From assembly GCF_000317795.1 (NCBI RefSeq), contig NC_019791.1, positions 1 through 64,000 of the forward strand: a stretch of 64,000 nucleotides of DNA, given 5' to 3'. A model generated the notes under the pieces. That model saw nothing but the letters and a program-made list of their open reading frames with translations. It searched no databases and was not told where the DNA came from. Both the position numbers and the translations under genes were made by a program. Positions within the stretch are counted from its first letter, which is position 1. Each line of letters begins with the position of its first letter. This DNA comes from Caldisphaera lagunensis DSM 15908. GTDB taxonomy: Archaea; Thermoproteota; Thermoprotei_A; Sulfolobales; Acidilobaceae. Positions 1-8,652 of the stretch are shown piece by piece.

Positions 1-63
1 TATTTTAGGTGAACTGCCCTTAAATTTTTCCTATTTATTATTTCCTATGGATCAGGTGGAAAA

Positions 64-1299
64 ATGTCAGAAATTGATGATATATTCAATGCAGCATATA
101 AGCCAAGAGTATTTAAAAGGAGAGAAGTATTATTACCTGATTATGTACCAGAATTTCTTCCTCATAGAGATGATGAAACAAAAAGGGTAGCCCTAACATT
201 ATCACCTGCTTTAAGGATGGAAAGACCTAGTAATATCTTTATTTATGGTTTAACAGGCACAGGAAAAACAGCTGTGACCAAATTTGTATTAAGAAAACTA
301 GAAGAAAATGCTAAACAAAAGGGTATCAAAGTTGGTTATATTTATGCTAATGTTAGGCATAGAGAAACCCCTTATAGAATATTAGCAGATATAGCAGATT
401 ATTTTAATATGAGAATACCTTTTACTGGTTTATCTACAGGTGAAGTTTTTAATAGGATTGTAAAGAAATTAACAAATCTTGAAGGAGTTTATATAATAGT
501 CTTAGATGAAATCGATTTTCTAGTTAAAAAATATGGGGATGATTTATTATACAATTTAACTAGAATTAATGAACAATTAAGCAAGTCAAGAGTTTCCATA
601 ATAGGGATAACTAATAGCGTTAAAATGATAGAATCTTTAGATCCTAGAGTTAAAAGCAGCCTAAGTGAAGAAGAAATAGTTTTTTCTCCATATGATGCTA
701 AACAATTGCAAGATATATTAAATCAAAGAGCTGAAGAGGCTTTTAATGAAAGAGCTTTAGATGAGGAAGTTATTCCATTATGTGCAGCATTAGCTGCTAG
801 AGAACATGGTGATGCTAGAAGGGCCTTGGATTTGCTAAGGGTTGCTGGAGAAATTGCTGAAAGAGAAAATAGAAATGTTGTAACAAAAGATGATGTAATG
901 AAGGCAAGAGTTGAAATAGAAAGAGATAGGGTAGGGGATGTAGTAAAAACATTACCTCTTCATGGAAAACTAATAATGACTTCAATATTATTAGCAACTG
1001 CTATGGGTAAAGATTATGCGACAACTGGAGATATATATGATAATTACAAAAAATTGATTTCCAAACTTGGATTAGAAGAAATAACATTAAGAAGGGTAAG
1101 TGGAATATTAAGTGAACTTGATATGCTAGGTATCATCTCAGGCAGAATAATTAGCAGAGGAAGATATGGGAAAACTAGGGTTATTTCATTGGCGGCAGAA
1201 GTTAATGCTATAATACAAGCGCTAAAAGAAGATCCAATGATTGCCGATTTATTGAATGAGGTCAAATATGATGATAATAGAAAAAATAATAGCCTGTGA
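64..1299 (+). CDS. cdc6: Orc1/Cdc6 replication initiator
   Basis: A 411-residue AAA+ ATPase of the archaeal Orc1/Cdc6 family, which binds origin DNA and loads the MCM helicase. Visible motifs are Walker A GLTGTGKTA (residues 62-70), Walker B VLDEID (146-151), a sensor-1 region GITNS (181-185), a likely arginine-finger segment DPRVKSS (193-199), and sensor 2 around GDARRALDLL (about 254-263). The last 120 or so residues form the expected winged-helix DNA-binding domain. The ATG is preceded closely by a purine-rich AGGTGGA. Length is normal for the family. In many archaea an origin lies just upstream of this gene, but only 63 bases are visible here, so an origin can be neither claimed nor excluded. 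The next gene overlaps its end. Confidence 0.96.
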   Translation: MSEIDDIFNAAYKPRVFKRREVLLPDYVPEFLPHRDDETKRVALTLSPALRMERPSNIFIYGLTGTGKTAVTKFVLRKLEENAKQKGIKVGYIYANVRHRETPYRILADIADYFNMRIPFTGLSTGEVFNRIVKKLTNLEGVYIIVLDEIDFLVKKYGDDLLYNLTRINEQLSKSRVSIIGITNSVKMIESLDPRVKSSLSEEEIVFSPYDAKQLQDILNQRAEEAFNERALDEEVIPLCAALAAREHGDARRALDLLRVAGEIAERENRNVVTKDDVMKARVEIERDRVGDVVKTLPLHGKLIMTSILLATAMGKDYATTGDIYDNYKKLISKLGLEEITLRRVSGILSELDMLGIISGRIISRGRYGKTRVISLAAEVNAIIQALKEDPMIADLLNEVKYDDNRKNNSL

Positions 1300-1840
1300 T
1301 GATGGTGAAGTTAAAAAGTTAGGATATGGTAAAACCTTAGTCTCATGTATATCATATAAGGAAGTTTGGCCTGAAAATATAAAGATTGGTTTTGTTCATA
1401 CAGATGGATTAGATGCAACATCAGTATTATCATACCTTATAAAAACCTTGGCAAACAATGAAAAATCTGTTGTTTTATTTGATTCAATAACTATAGCCGG
1501 GTTTAATGTTATATCACTACCAGGCATCCAAAAGCTAACTAATTTACCATCAATAGTTATATATAATTATAAGCCATCTATAAAAAATTTGTTAAAGGCA
1601 TTGAGGCCACATTTTGAGGATAGCTATATTAGAGAACTAGCATTAAATCAGCTAAAAGAAATTAAAAAAATTGAGACAAACAGAGGGGTTTTATACATTG
1701 TTAACCGGGGGGTTAACAAAGAAGAAGCAATACAATTGATTAATTCATATCAATTTTACTCAACGATCCCCGAGCCATTAAGAATGTCCCATATAATATC
1801 TTCCCACTTATCAAAAATTATTAATCCCTATTTACCATAA
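1268..1840 (+). CDS. DUF99 (UPF0215) family protein, putative endonuclease dU-like
   Basis: About 190 residues of the archaeal DUF99 family, recognised by an early acidic DDG segment and by the central DSITIAGFNV block, which matches the family's D-(G/S)-ITFAGFNV signature. Some members are annotated as deoxyuridine endonucleases, so a DNA-repair nuclease role is possible, but this copy's activity is inferred only from family membership. The frame opens at 1256, but the tandem ATGs at 1268 and 1271 are the more likely starts. All of them lie inside the 3' end of cdc6 (stop at 1299), so the two genes are probably cotranscribed and coupled. The replication-gene neighbour fits a role in DNA maintenance. 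Confidence 0.8.
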   Translation: MMIIEKIIACDDGEVKKLGYGKTLVSCISYKEVWPENIKIGFVHTDGLDATSVLSYLIKTLANNEKSVVLFDSITIAGFNVISLPGIQKLTNLPSIVIYNYKPSIKNLLKALRPHFEDSYIRELALNQLKEIKKIETNRGVLYIVNRGVNKEEAIQLINSYQFYSTIPEPLRMSHIISSHLSKIINPYLP

Positions 1841-1842
1841 TC

Positions 1843-1855
1843 TATTTATAAATAA
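1843..1855 (+). promoter_or_regulatory. TATA box for the MBL hydrolase gene
   Basis: The AT-rich TTTATAAATAA stretch lies about 45 bases upstream of the ATG at 1898 in the short gap after the DUF99 gene. With a start site about 25 bases downstream, the leader would be about 20 bases and contain the GGGGAT ribosome-binding sequence. Confidence 0.5.
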
Positions 1856-1897
1856 GTTTTATTAATTTCTTTTAATAAAGGTATTTTGGGGATATGG

Positions 1898-2806
1898 ATG
1901 AACAAATATGAGAAATTTGGTGATTTATTCATAGTTGATGTTTCTCCTGGAGATTTACATGGTATAGTTTCTTCCTTTATTTTAGTAGATGATAAGGTTA
2001 CAATTATTGAACCTGGACCTGCAAGTCAATATAATAAATTGAAAAATGCTTTATTAGATTTAAATCTAAAACCTGATATAATAATATCAACACATATTCA
2101 TTTAGATCATGCAGGCTCTACCGGGCATTTAATAAATGATTATCCTAATGCTAAAGCATATGTTCATCCAAAGGGTGCAAAGCATATTATTGATCCTTCC
2201 CAATTGTGGGACGCTGCAAATAAGTTTTCAAAGCTTTTAGCAGATAATTATGGAAAGCCATTACCAGTTAAAGAATCTAATGTGATTGTTCCAGATGATT
2301 ATTCAGAAATTAATATTGGAAAACATAAGGTTAAATTTATATATACTCCAGGCCATGCAAGCCATCATATGAGCATATTATTATATCCAGAAAATATAAT
2401 TTTCACAGGAGATTCGGCAGGAGGCATCTTTAATTTTAAAAGCGGTAAGGTATATGCAATTACCTCACCAACACCATTTAAGCCAATACAATACTTAGAA
2501 AGTTTAGAAAAAATGAAGTCATTTAAACCAAAGTATATAGCTCCTACACATTATGGAATACATGAAAATGGTTATGAATATTTGGAAATAGGAGTTGATA
2601 GAACGAAATTGTGGCTTGATGTTATAAATGAAGATTTAGCTAAAGGTGTTGAGGATTTAAATAAAATTGTTAAAGATTTAATGGATGCTGATAAAGACTT
2701 TATGAATGCAGTTAATGAGAATATACAATTCTTTACCGATGGCTTTCTAATAGAATCTGTTAAAGGAATGATAAATGCTATAAAAAATGGAGACTACAAA
2801 AAATAA
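1898..2806 (+). CDS. Metallo-beta-lactamase fold hydrolase
   Basis: About 302 residues with the zinc-binding signature HIHLDHAG followed by a later GH-x-SHH segment (TPGHASHHMS), an acidic metal ligand in FTGDSAGG, and a C-terminal PTHYG histidine. This arrangement is that of glyoxalase II-like MBL hydrolases. The final 80 residues form a helical extension. The substrate is unknown; thioester hydrolysis is a reasonable guess from the fold only. The frame also opens at a TTG at 1886, but the ATG at 1898 sits correctly behind GGGGAT and downstream of a TATA box, so it is preferred. Confidence 0.85.
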   Translation: MNKYEKFGDLFIVDVSPGDLHGIVSSFILVDDKVTIIEPGPASQYNKLKNALLDLNLKPDIIISTHIHLDHAGSTGHLINDYPNAKAYVHPKGAKHIIDPSQLWDAANKFSKLLADNYGKPLPVKESNVIVPDDYSEINIGKHKVKFIYTPGHASHHMSILLYPENIIFTGDSAGGIFNFKSGKVYAITSPTPFKPIQYLESLEKMKSFKPKYIAPTHYGIHENGYEYLEIGVDRTKLWLDVINEDLAKGVEDLNKIVKDLMDADKDFMNAVNENIQFFTDGFLIESVKGMINAIKNGDYKK

Positions 2807-2830
2807 AAAATAAATTTTAAAATTAAATAT

Positions 2831-3001
2831 TTACTCTACCTTGGCTCTGAAGTATTTTCCTGTTTCCGGACTCTTGAATAAACCTATTTTAACGCCCTTT
2901 CCTTTCTTGGGCGCTAATGTCCATACTTTTATTGGTGTTAATGTAACTTCCTTACCAGTTGTGGGATCCTTAACCTTTACAGGCGGTAACTTAGACGACA
3001 T
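2831..3001 (-). CDS. creN7: Chromatin protein Cren7
   Basis: A 56-residue basic protein with the Cren7 pattern: PVKVK near the start, then [29 protein letters not shown] and a short acidic end. Cren7 is a small SH3-like DNA-binding, DNA-kinking chromatin protein conserved across crenarchaea. The start ATG is preceded by GAGG on the minus strand. A TATA box lies about 40 bases upstream. It stands alone between the convergent MBL gene and a divergent zinc-ribbon gene. Recognition rests on near-complete similarity to the family and on the correct length. Confidence 0.96.
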   Translation of the reverse strand: MSSKLPPVKVKDPTTGKEVTLTPIKVWTLAPKKGKGVKIGLFKSPETGKYFRAKVE

Positions 3002-3034
3002 GTTTCCTCACTATGCTATAAGTTATATCATGGA

Positions 3035-3046
3035 TATTTATAAATT
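3035..3046 (-). promoter_or_regulatory. TATA box for cren7
   Basis: Read on the minus strand this is AATTTATAAATA, preceded by an A-rich BRE-like stretch, about 35-45 bases upstream of the cren7 ATG. The leader would be short and contain the GAGG ribosome-binding site. This is a typical strong crenarchaeal promoter layout. Confidence 0.6.
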
Positions 3047-3219
3047 TTTTCTTTTAAAAAGTAGGATGTACTAAAATAAAAGATTCAGTTTTGTATTATC
3101 AATTAACCATTTTATTAAATACTTAAAAAAATTTTTTAAAAAAATATGGAAAAAGTAGTTTTATAAGATATTTTTAATTCTCTTCTAACATTTTTCATTA
3201 GGAAAACAAGGTGGAATAA

Positions 3220-3372
3220 ATGACAAAATGGAAGTTAAGATGCAAGGAATGCAAAAATGAATGGGTATTACCAGTAAGTTTTGAAATAGATAAAATGAAG
3301 AATTTTTATCATTATTGCCCTTACTGCAAGAAAAACACTTTTCATGAACCAGTTAAGAAACTGGAGGATTAA
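3220..3372 (+). CDS. Small zinc-ribbon protein
   Basis: A 50-residue open frame encoding two Cys-x2-Cys knuckles, CKEC at residues 8-11 and CPYC at 33-36, the layout of a small zinc ribbon. Charged residues dominate the remainder. The ATG follows a purine-rich GGTGG sequence. Function is unknown; tiny zinc ribbons of this kind in crenarchaea are often nucleic-acid or ribosome associated, which is inference. Its 3' end overlaps the convergent ThrRS-ed gene by 20 bases. Confidence 0.75.
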   Translation: MTKWKLRCKECKNEWVLPVSFEIDKMKNFYHYCPYCKKNTFHEPVKKLED

Positions 3373-4777
3373 GGTATTTATTTAAAGGACCTTCCGATTT
3401 TAAAAGCTCAATTTCATTGTAAAATTCATCTAGTGTTAAAACTTCTTGGGAACCCTGTTTCCACCTTTTCCTTACATTTACTGTATTAGATTCTTTCTCT
3501 TTATCACCAACTACTACGATCATTGGGACCCAAGATTTTCCCGCTACCCTGATTCTAGTTCCTAAACTCTTAGAAGGAGGATCATAATAAACTCTAATAC
3601 CTTTTGAATTTAATTCATTAAATATGTTTTTTGCGTATTCTTCATGTGATTCCTTTACAGGTATTATGGCAACCTGATAAGGAGATAACCAAAATGGCAA
3701 ACTTGGTGTTATACCATTATCTGCTAAGATTAAACCATAATCAATTAAAGAAGAAATTATATTTCTTATTGGCCCAATAAAGGTTAATGAATTCCCTCTT
3801 ACATTACCATATCCACCCAATAAAACAAACCCATTATTTCTTGACTTATATAGAATTAAATTTAAATCGTAATCAATGTCATAATTAATGTTAAATCCTT
3901 CGCTAGATGATGCTTTTATTTCAGATAATTTATTACTTATGCCATTAATTATATTGTTAAATTCCTTATCAAAATCATCCTTTTTGCTAATTTTTGGCAA
4001 TAACAATATATCACTTCCTGGTATGAATCCTTGAATTGATGCTCCATGGTCTTTTAAATATCTTCCATAATCTAAAACAGACTTTATAATTGATGATAGA
4101 CCATCAATTCCATAGATCTCTTTATGATTACCATGTTTAATCTCTAGATTTTCTTCATTGTTTTCCTTAATTAAAAATTCCATAAAAGTATCTATCATAA
4201 ATTTGCCTATATTATTTATCCCATCGCTAAGTATGCCGAATTTTTCTTGGGCGCCTATTGATTCATTATCCCAAGGATTGTTAATTAATAGAGAACTATC
4301 AAGAAGTTTATTATTTATTGCATCTTGTATTGATAGTTTATTTTGATCTTTAATATAAAATGGTCCCTTAGGAGGGGTAATTGTTCTAGATAGTTCACAC
4401 ATAGGATGCCCAGGACATGTAATGCTAAAACCTTTATACCAACCAAATGGTGCTCTATTTACATTAAATCCCATTTTCTTTAACTCATCTTCAATTGATT
4501 TTAGAACATTAATTGCTTTGTTTGGCTCTGCCAGGCTTGGTGATAAATGAGCAAAAGGATAAATTACTATACAATTTAATTTGAATCTATTTGCATGTTG
4601 GGCTAATTCTAAGGCTGCTTCATGAGACAAATCAGGAGTATCATCTTCTTCAACGCTTATAAAACCTGCGACACATTCATTTCCTTCATATTTTGAAGGA
4701 GGATCTGGAGGGTTTTCTATAGCTTCTTCAACAGCCCAATATTTTATTTCTCTTAGATGAATCATTAAAATTCTCAT
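3353..4777 (-). CDS. thrS-ed: Editing-only threonyl-tRNA synthetase (ThrRS-ed)
   Basis: A 474-residue protein. The N-terminal 140 residues match the archaeal ThrRS editing domain, which removes serine mis-attached to tRNA-Thr: YPFAHLSPSLAEP at 73-85, APFGWYKGFSI at 109-119 and GHPMCELSR at 123-131. The last 105 or so residues look like the class II HGTP anticodon-binding domain. The region between is too short and lacks recognisable class II motif 2 and the zinc-ligand pattern of the aminoacylation core. Many crenarchaea split ThrRS into a catalytic and an editing protein; this is the editing one and should act in trans. A catalytic partner is not in the window. Confidence 0.87.
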   Translation of the reverse strand: MRILMIHLREIKYWAVEEAIENPPDPPSKYEGNECVAGFISVEEDDTPDLSHEAALELAQHANRFKLNCIVIYPFAHLSPSLAEPNKAINVLKSIEDELKKMGFNVNRAPFGWYKGFSITCPGHPMCELSRTITPPKGPFYIKDQNKLSIQDAINNKLLDSSLLINNPWDNESIGAQEKFGILSDGINNIGKFMIDTFMEFLIKENNEENLEIKHGNHKEIYGIDGLSSIIKSVLDYGRYLKDHGASIQGFIPGSDILLLPKISKKDDFDKEFNNIINGISNKLSEIKASSSEGFNINYDIDYDLNLILYKSRNNGFVLLGGYGNVRGNSLTFIGPIRNIISSLIDYGLILADNGITPSLPFWLSPYQVAIIPVKESHEEYAKNIFNELNSKGIRVYYDPPSKSLGTRIRVAGKSWVPMIVVVGDKEKESNTVNVRKRWKQGSQEVLTLDEFYNEIELLKSEGPLNKYLNPPVS

Positions 4778-4944
4778 TTAATGCACCATTTAGATTAGTT
4801 TCTGTAGAAATATTAATATATTCACTGAGGAGGGAACAAACTAAATCTAAATGTAATATAGAATTATATCATCACTTACAACACAAATAATGTAATATAA
4901 AATTATAGCTTTTAATAGCTATTTAGTTAATTGAGGATGGTAAG

Positions 4945-5928
4945 ATGTCGGAAGAAAATACTAATAATGAACAAGAGAAGGCTAGGCCAAAAGATATAAC
5001 TGATCTACCAGGAGTAGGGCCTAATACGGCTCAAAAATTAATAGAATCAGGATATACTAGTATTGAGGCAATAGCTGTTGCAACTCCTCAAGAAATTGCC
5101 CAAGTAACTGGGATTCCATTACCCTCAGCCCAAAAAATTGTAAGCGCTGCAAGGGAAACATTAGATATCAAATTTAGAACCGCATTAGAATTGAAGAAAG
5201 AAAGGTTGAATATACATAAGATAACAACGGGAAGTAAGAGCTTGGATGACTTATTGGGAGGAGGAATTGAAACTAGGGATATGACAGAGTTTTTTGGGGA
5301 ATATGGAACAGGTAAAACACAGATATGCCATGCTTTAGCTGTTAATGTTCAATTACCAGAGGATAAAGGAGGATTAAATGCTAAGGCTGTTTATATTGAT
5401 ACTGAAGGCACATTTAGATGGGAGAGAATAGAACAAATTGCAAGAGGTTTAAATTTGGATCCAGATAAGGTTATGGAAAACATTTATTGGATAAGAGCTG
5501 TTAATTCCCATCACCAAATGGCAATAGTAGATCAATTATATGATATGCTTTCTAAGGATAATGTAAAGCTTGTAATAGTAGATTCATTAACAAGTCATTT
5601 TAGAGCTGAGTTCCCAGGAAGAGAAAATTTGGCTATGAGACAGCAATTATTGAATAAGCATCTTCATCAACTAATTAGACTATCTGAAATATATGATATA
5701 GCAGTTGTAGTTACGAACCAAGTTATGGCAAGGCCTGACGTGTTTTATGGAGATCCAACATCTGCTGTTGGAGGAAATATAGTAGCACATGCCCCAGGAG
5801 TAAGAGTTCAATTGAAAAGAAGTAGAGGAAACAAAAGAATAGCAAGAATTGTTGATGCCCCTCATTTGCCAGAGGGTGAGACCGTATTTGTAATAACCGA
5901 ATATGGAATTAAAGATGCTGAAGATTAA
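4945..5928 (+). CDS. radA: DNA repair and recombination protein RadA
   Basis: A 327-residue archaeal RecA/Rad51-family recombinase. An N-terminal helix-hairpin-helix DNA-binding domain (about 18-65, [12 protein letters not shown]) is followed by the FRTA polymerisation motif (77-80), Walker [10 protein letters not shown] (118-126) and Walker [13 protein letters not shown]. An L2-region segment with GGN-HAPG and the conserved basic C-terminal part are also visible. Length and residues are fully typical, and it should form filaments on single-stranded DNA for strand exchange. GAGGATGG precedes the ATG. The 167-base upstream gap carries a short direct repeat (AATGTAATATA at about 4850 and 4889). 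Confidence 0.98.
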   Translation: MSEENTNNEQEKARPKDITDLPGVGPNTAQKLIESGYTSIEAIAVATPQEIAQVTGIPLPSAQKIVSAARETLDIKFRTALELKKERLNIHKITTGSKSLDDLLGGGIETRDMTEFFGEYGTGKTQICHALAVNVQLPEDKGGLNAKAVYIDTEGTFRWERIEQIARGLNLDPDKVMENIYWIRAVNSHHQMAIVDQLYDMLSKDNVKLVIVDSLTSHFRAEFPGRENLAMRQQLLNKHLHQLIRLSEIYDIAVVVTNQVMARPDVFYGDPTSAVGGNIVAHAPGVRVQLKRSRGNKRIARIVDAPHLPEGETVFVITEYGIKDAED

Positions 5929-5953
5929 GATCAAACTTATTTAATTATGCCCA

Positions 5954-5967
5954 TTTAAATATAAATT
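5954..5967 (+). promoter_or_regulatory. TATA box for the prepilin peptidase gene
   Basis: TTTAAATATAAATT lies about 40 bases before the TTG at 6000, in the short gap after radA, suggesting separate transcription from radA. A GGGGAG ribosome-binding site lies between this box and the start codon. Confidence 0.45.
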
Positions 5968-5999
5968 ATTAAATATGTTATTTGGATCAAGGGGAGAAA

Positions 6000-6653
6000 T
6001 TGATAATATTAAAAGTCATGCAATATTTTTTAATAATGCTAGCCTTTGCAATATTTATACCTGCCTCCATTTTAGATATAAAGTATAGAGAAGTACCTTT
6101 ATGGTTATGGTATGTTGGCTCTAAAATTGGTATAGTTTTTTCGTTAATTTCATTCTCATTTTATTATTCTATACAAACACTTGTTATCTATTATTTAATA
6201 AGCATATTCAGCGTTTTGGGATTATTTATAGCTTATATTATTGGTCATATGGGAGCAGGGGATATGTGGGCTTCTATATTTCTTGCATTATCTTTACCAA
6301 TAAATCCATTTGGTGGTATATTTCCCCCCATAATTTTAACTCTTTTAATTGCATCCATATTAGAGTTGATAACAAGGACTTTCCTAACTTTAAGGGAGTG
6401 CAAAGGATTTAATAAAAGATGCTTTTCTGCTGCCCCAATTAAAGCAAGGGATCTTTTATCAATGAAAAAATATAAATGGTATTTTGCTCAAACCTCTACA
6501 AAAAATATTTCTGTAGATGAACCTCATGAAACAATAATAGAAGAATGCAATGGAAATCTTGATAACATAGTTTGGGCTCAACCCGGTCTCCCATATATAT
6601 TATTTATATTAATAAGTCTTCCGGTCTCTCTTATACTAGGTGCTATAATATAA
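6000..6653 (+). CDS. Type IV prepilin/archaellin signal peptidase (A24 family)
   Basis: About 217 residues of a multi-pass membrane aspartic protease. The two A24 catalytic aspartates are seen in DIKYREVP after the first membrane helix and in the GAGD motif (HMGAGDMWAS) after the third. This is the PibD/FlaK group, which removes class III signal peptides from archaellins, pilins and sugar-binding proteins at the membrane. A hydrophilic cytosolic loop of about 70 residues precedes the final helix. The frame is open from a TTG at 5982, but the TTG at 6000 has GGGGAG four bases upstream and is preferred. Confidence 0.87.
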   Translation: MIILKVMQYFLIMLAFAIFIPASILDIKYREVPLWLWYVGSKIGIVFSLISFSFYYSIQTLVIYYLISIFSVLGLFIAYIIGHMGAGDMWASIFLALSLPINPFGGIFPPIILTLLIASILELITRTFLTLRECKGFNKRCFSAAPIKARDLLSMKKYKWYFAQTSTKNISVDEPHETIIEECNGNLDNIVWAQPGLPYILFILISLPVSLILGAII

Positions 6654-6668
6654 TTAGGTGTTAAAACA

Positions 6669-7214
6669 ATGGAATGGGCTGAAAAATGGTATGATAATCT
6701 CTGGGCACCATGGAGGATGAGTTATATAAAAAATTTTTCTGGAACAAAAAATGAAGAAAAAAATGAAAAGAATAAGTGCATTTTCTGCGAAGCACAAAAA
6801 CTAGATATGAAAGAAGCATTAGTAGTATTTAAAGGAAAATTTTCATTTATAATTCTTAATAAATTTCCTTATAATTCAGGTCATCTAATGATAGCCCCAT
6901 ATAGGCATGTTGGAAATTTAACTGAATTAAATGATGATGAAATGTTGGAAATATCAAAATTAATAAAAGTTTCAATAGATGCTTTAACTAAAGCATACAA
7001 GCCGGAGGGATTTAATATAGGGGTAAATATTGGAGAAGCTGCTGGGGCAGGAGTTCCAGGGCATGTACATATACACATTGTTCCTAGATGGAAAGGTGAT
7101 GCTAATTACATAACAATTATAGGAGGGGTTAAGGTAGTCCCTCAGTCTTTAGAAGAAACTTATAATATATTAAAACCTTTAATTGAGGAGGTATCAAGAA
7201 ATCTTGGGCTCTAA
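6669..7214 (+). CDS. HIT-family nucleotide hydrolase/transferase
   Basis: 181 residues with an intact histidine triad, GHVHIHIVPRW (His132, His134, His136), the active site for attack on nucleotide alpha-phosphates. An N-terminal CIFC knuckle (Cys37, Cys40) together with later histidines resembles the zinc site of the larger archaeal and actinobacterial HIT proteins related to Ap4A phosphorylase. The N-terminal WAPWRMSYI block is typical of that subgroup. Substrate is likely a dinucleoside polyphosphate or adenylylated compound (inference). The gene overlaps the start of the following DHH gene, which suggests translational coupling. Confidence 0.9.
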   Translation: MEWAEKWYDNLWAPWRMSYIKNFSGTKNEEKNEKNKCIFCEAQKLDMKEALVVFKGKFSFIILNKFPYNSGHLMIAPYRHVGNLTELNDDEMLEISKLIKVSIDALTKAYKPEGFNIGVNIGEAAGAGVPGHVHIHIVPRWKGDANYITIIGGVKVVPQSLEETYNILKPLIEEVSRNLGL

Positions 7215-8235
7215 TAATGTAAATAAAATTTATATAATTACTCATAATGATTTAGATGGCATGGGAGGGGCTGCATCAATTTTAAGGATATTAGGCAAAA
7301 AACTAAATGATTCTGTAATAATTTTTGCTGAACCATATAATGTAGAAAATGCTATTGAGGGAATTATAGATTCTGTAAATAAGGGAGATTATTTATTTCT
7401 TGTTGATATAGGATCTAATAAAAATAATATTAGTTATGTTTACAACTACTTCAAAGAAATAAGTAAAAAAGGTGTTGAAATATATTGGTTCGATCACCAT
7501 GTATGGGAAGATAAAGATATACAATTAATTAAATCTATAGGTGTAAATGTAATTGTAGATACTAGCACATGCGGAACTGGAGTTGCAATTAAATATGCAT
7601 CAAAAATATTTGAGAAAAATATAGATGATTTCTTGGAAAAATTAGAAAAGGCTATTTGTGCATCAGATATTTGGAAATGGGACGATGAGCTTGGAGCAAA
7701 GCTATTTAGAGCTACCTATGCAAACGGAGGTTTAAATGGGCTAGAATGGAAATTCAAGGTAATAGATAAATTTATTAATGGAATTATTTGGGACGAGGAA
7801 TTGGAAGAACATTTAAGATATTATATTAGGAAAGAGCTGGAAGGCTATGATAGAATATTGTCTACATTAAAAACTTATGGAAACTCATGCAAGGTATCCG
7901 GTGTTTTTAAAGATACTGATATTCCATCAGACAGTATTGTTGGAGCTATGATATTATCTAGATCTAATAGTGATATTGCGGTTATAATAAAGAAGAAGGG
8001 GTTTAATTTGGTAAGTCTTTCATTAAGGAGTAGAGATAAGGCTAATGTGCAATTAATTGCAAAAAGTCTAGGTGGAGGAGGCCATCCAAAGGCTTCTGGA
8101 GCTTCTATGAATATTCCATTATATGTTTCTCTTATTTCATTGTTTGATAAATCATTTTTAATAAAATATGTTATTAAAAACATATATTCTTTGGCATTAA
8201 ATAATAATTCTTGTTTATTAAATAAGAAGAATTAA
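7204..8235 (+). CDS. DHH/DHHA1-family phosphoesterase
   Basis: About 343 residues. Motif I is THNDLDGMGG with metal-binding aspartates, the diagnostic DHH triad appears as WFDHHVW, and the C-terminal DHHA1 domain has the glycine-rich GGGGHPKASGAS. These are features of RecJ-like and NrnA-like enzymes that degrade short oligonucleotides or cyclic dinucleotide products; which substrate applies here cannot be read from the sequence. The frame extends to a TTG at 7183, but that codon overlaps the ribosome-binding sequence GGAGGT, and the TTG at 7204 lies correctly downstream of it. The overlap with the HIT gene implies one operon of two nucleotide-cleaving enzymes. Confidence 0.87.
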   Translation: MGSNNVNKIYIITHNDLDGMGGAASILRILGKKLNDSVIIFAEPYNVENAIEGIIDSVNKGDYLFLVDIGSNKNNISYVYNYFKEISKKGVEIYWFDHHVWEDKDIQLIKSIGVNVIVDTSTCGTGVAIKYASKIFEKNIDDFLEKLEKAICASDIWKWDDELGAKLFRATYANGGLNGLEWKFKVIDKFINGIIWDEELEEHLRYYIRKELEGYDRILSTLKTYGNSCKVSGVFKDTDIPSDSIVGAMILSRSNSDIAVIIKKKGFNLVSLSLRSRDKANVQLIAKSLGGGGHPKASGASMNIPLYVSLISLFDKSFLIKYVIKNIYSLALNNNSCLLNKKN

Positions 8236-8237
8236 AT

Positions 8238-8618
8238 TTATTGGTTTTCTTCCTTCTTTTCTTCACTTGCAATATTTGTTTGAGTTTTCTCCTCTTCTTT
8301 AGTCTCTTTCTTCTCCTCTCCTCCTTTTACTTCCTCTTTGGCTTCCTCTTTTACTTCCTTTTTCTCCTCTTTCTTCTTTGGTTTTTGTTGTTTTGGTTTT
8401 TGTTTATCCAAATCGACTACATTTTTGCAATTAAGTTTTGTTAATATTTCATCAACTTTGTCTTTTTCTACTTTGAATGTATATAAATATTTATTGGTTC
8501 TTACTTTTATTTTGGCCATACCATCTTTATTATTTCTTTTAACTCTACATTCTATACCCTTTTGAGCTATTTTTTCTAGCTCTTCCAAGCTTTTTACTTC
8601 TATTGGCACATTTAACAC
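8238..8618 (-). CDS. rpl38e: Ribosomal protein eL38 with Lys/Glu-rich tail
   Basis: The first 72 or so residues match eL38: the pattern VKSLEELEKIA, basic CRVKR, and KVRTNKYLYTFKVEKDKVDEIL aligns with the eukaryotic VKFKVRCSRYLYTL region. eL38 is a small protein of the large ribosomal subunit found in crenarchaea and eukaryotes. Residues 73-126 form a low-complexity tail made almost entirely of Lys, Glu and Gln, which is unusual since eL38 is normally about 70-80 residues. The tail is predicted to be disordered. The gene is convergent with the DHH gene, with only a few bases between stops. Confidence 0.83.
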   Translation of the reverse strand: MLNVPIEVKSLEELEKIAQKGIECRVKRNNKDGMAKIKVRTNKYLYTFKVEKDKVDEILTKLNCKNVVDLDKQKPKQQKPKKKEEKKEVKEEAKEEVKGGEEKKETKEEEKTQTNIASEEKKEENQ

Positions 8619-8652
8619 CCTGAAAAATAAATGAGATAGTAAATATTAAAAA

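Noticed and set aside
1-63. A possible replication origin with an ORB-like element (CAGGTGGAAAA before cdc6)
   Set aside because: It only partly resembles the mini-ORB core, coincides with the ribosome-binding site, and too little upstream sequence is visible.
2841-3074. A plus-strand 77-residue protein
   Set aside because: It lies antisense to cren7 and has no ribosome-binding site or family similarity; it is a shadow.
3353-4777. A complete threonyl-tRNA synthetase
   Set aside because: The class II aminoacylation motifs and zinc ligands are not recognisable; the protein is about 150 residues too short, so editing-only is the better call.
7183-7203. TTG 7183 as start of the DHH protein
   Set aside because: It overlaps the GGAGGT ribosome-binding sequence that serves the TTG at 7204.
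8241-8565. Plus-strand Phe/Leu/Ser-rich frames
   Set aside because: They are antisense to the Lys/Glu-rich tail of eL38 and reflect its codon bias only.
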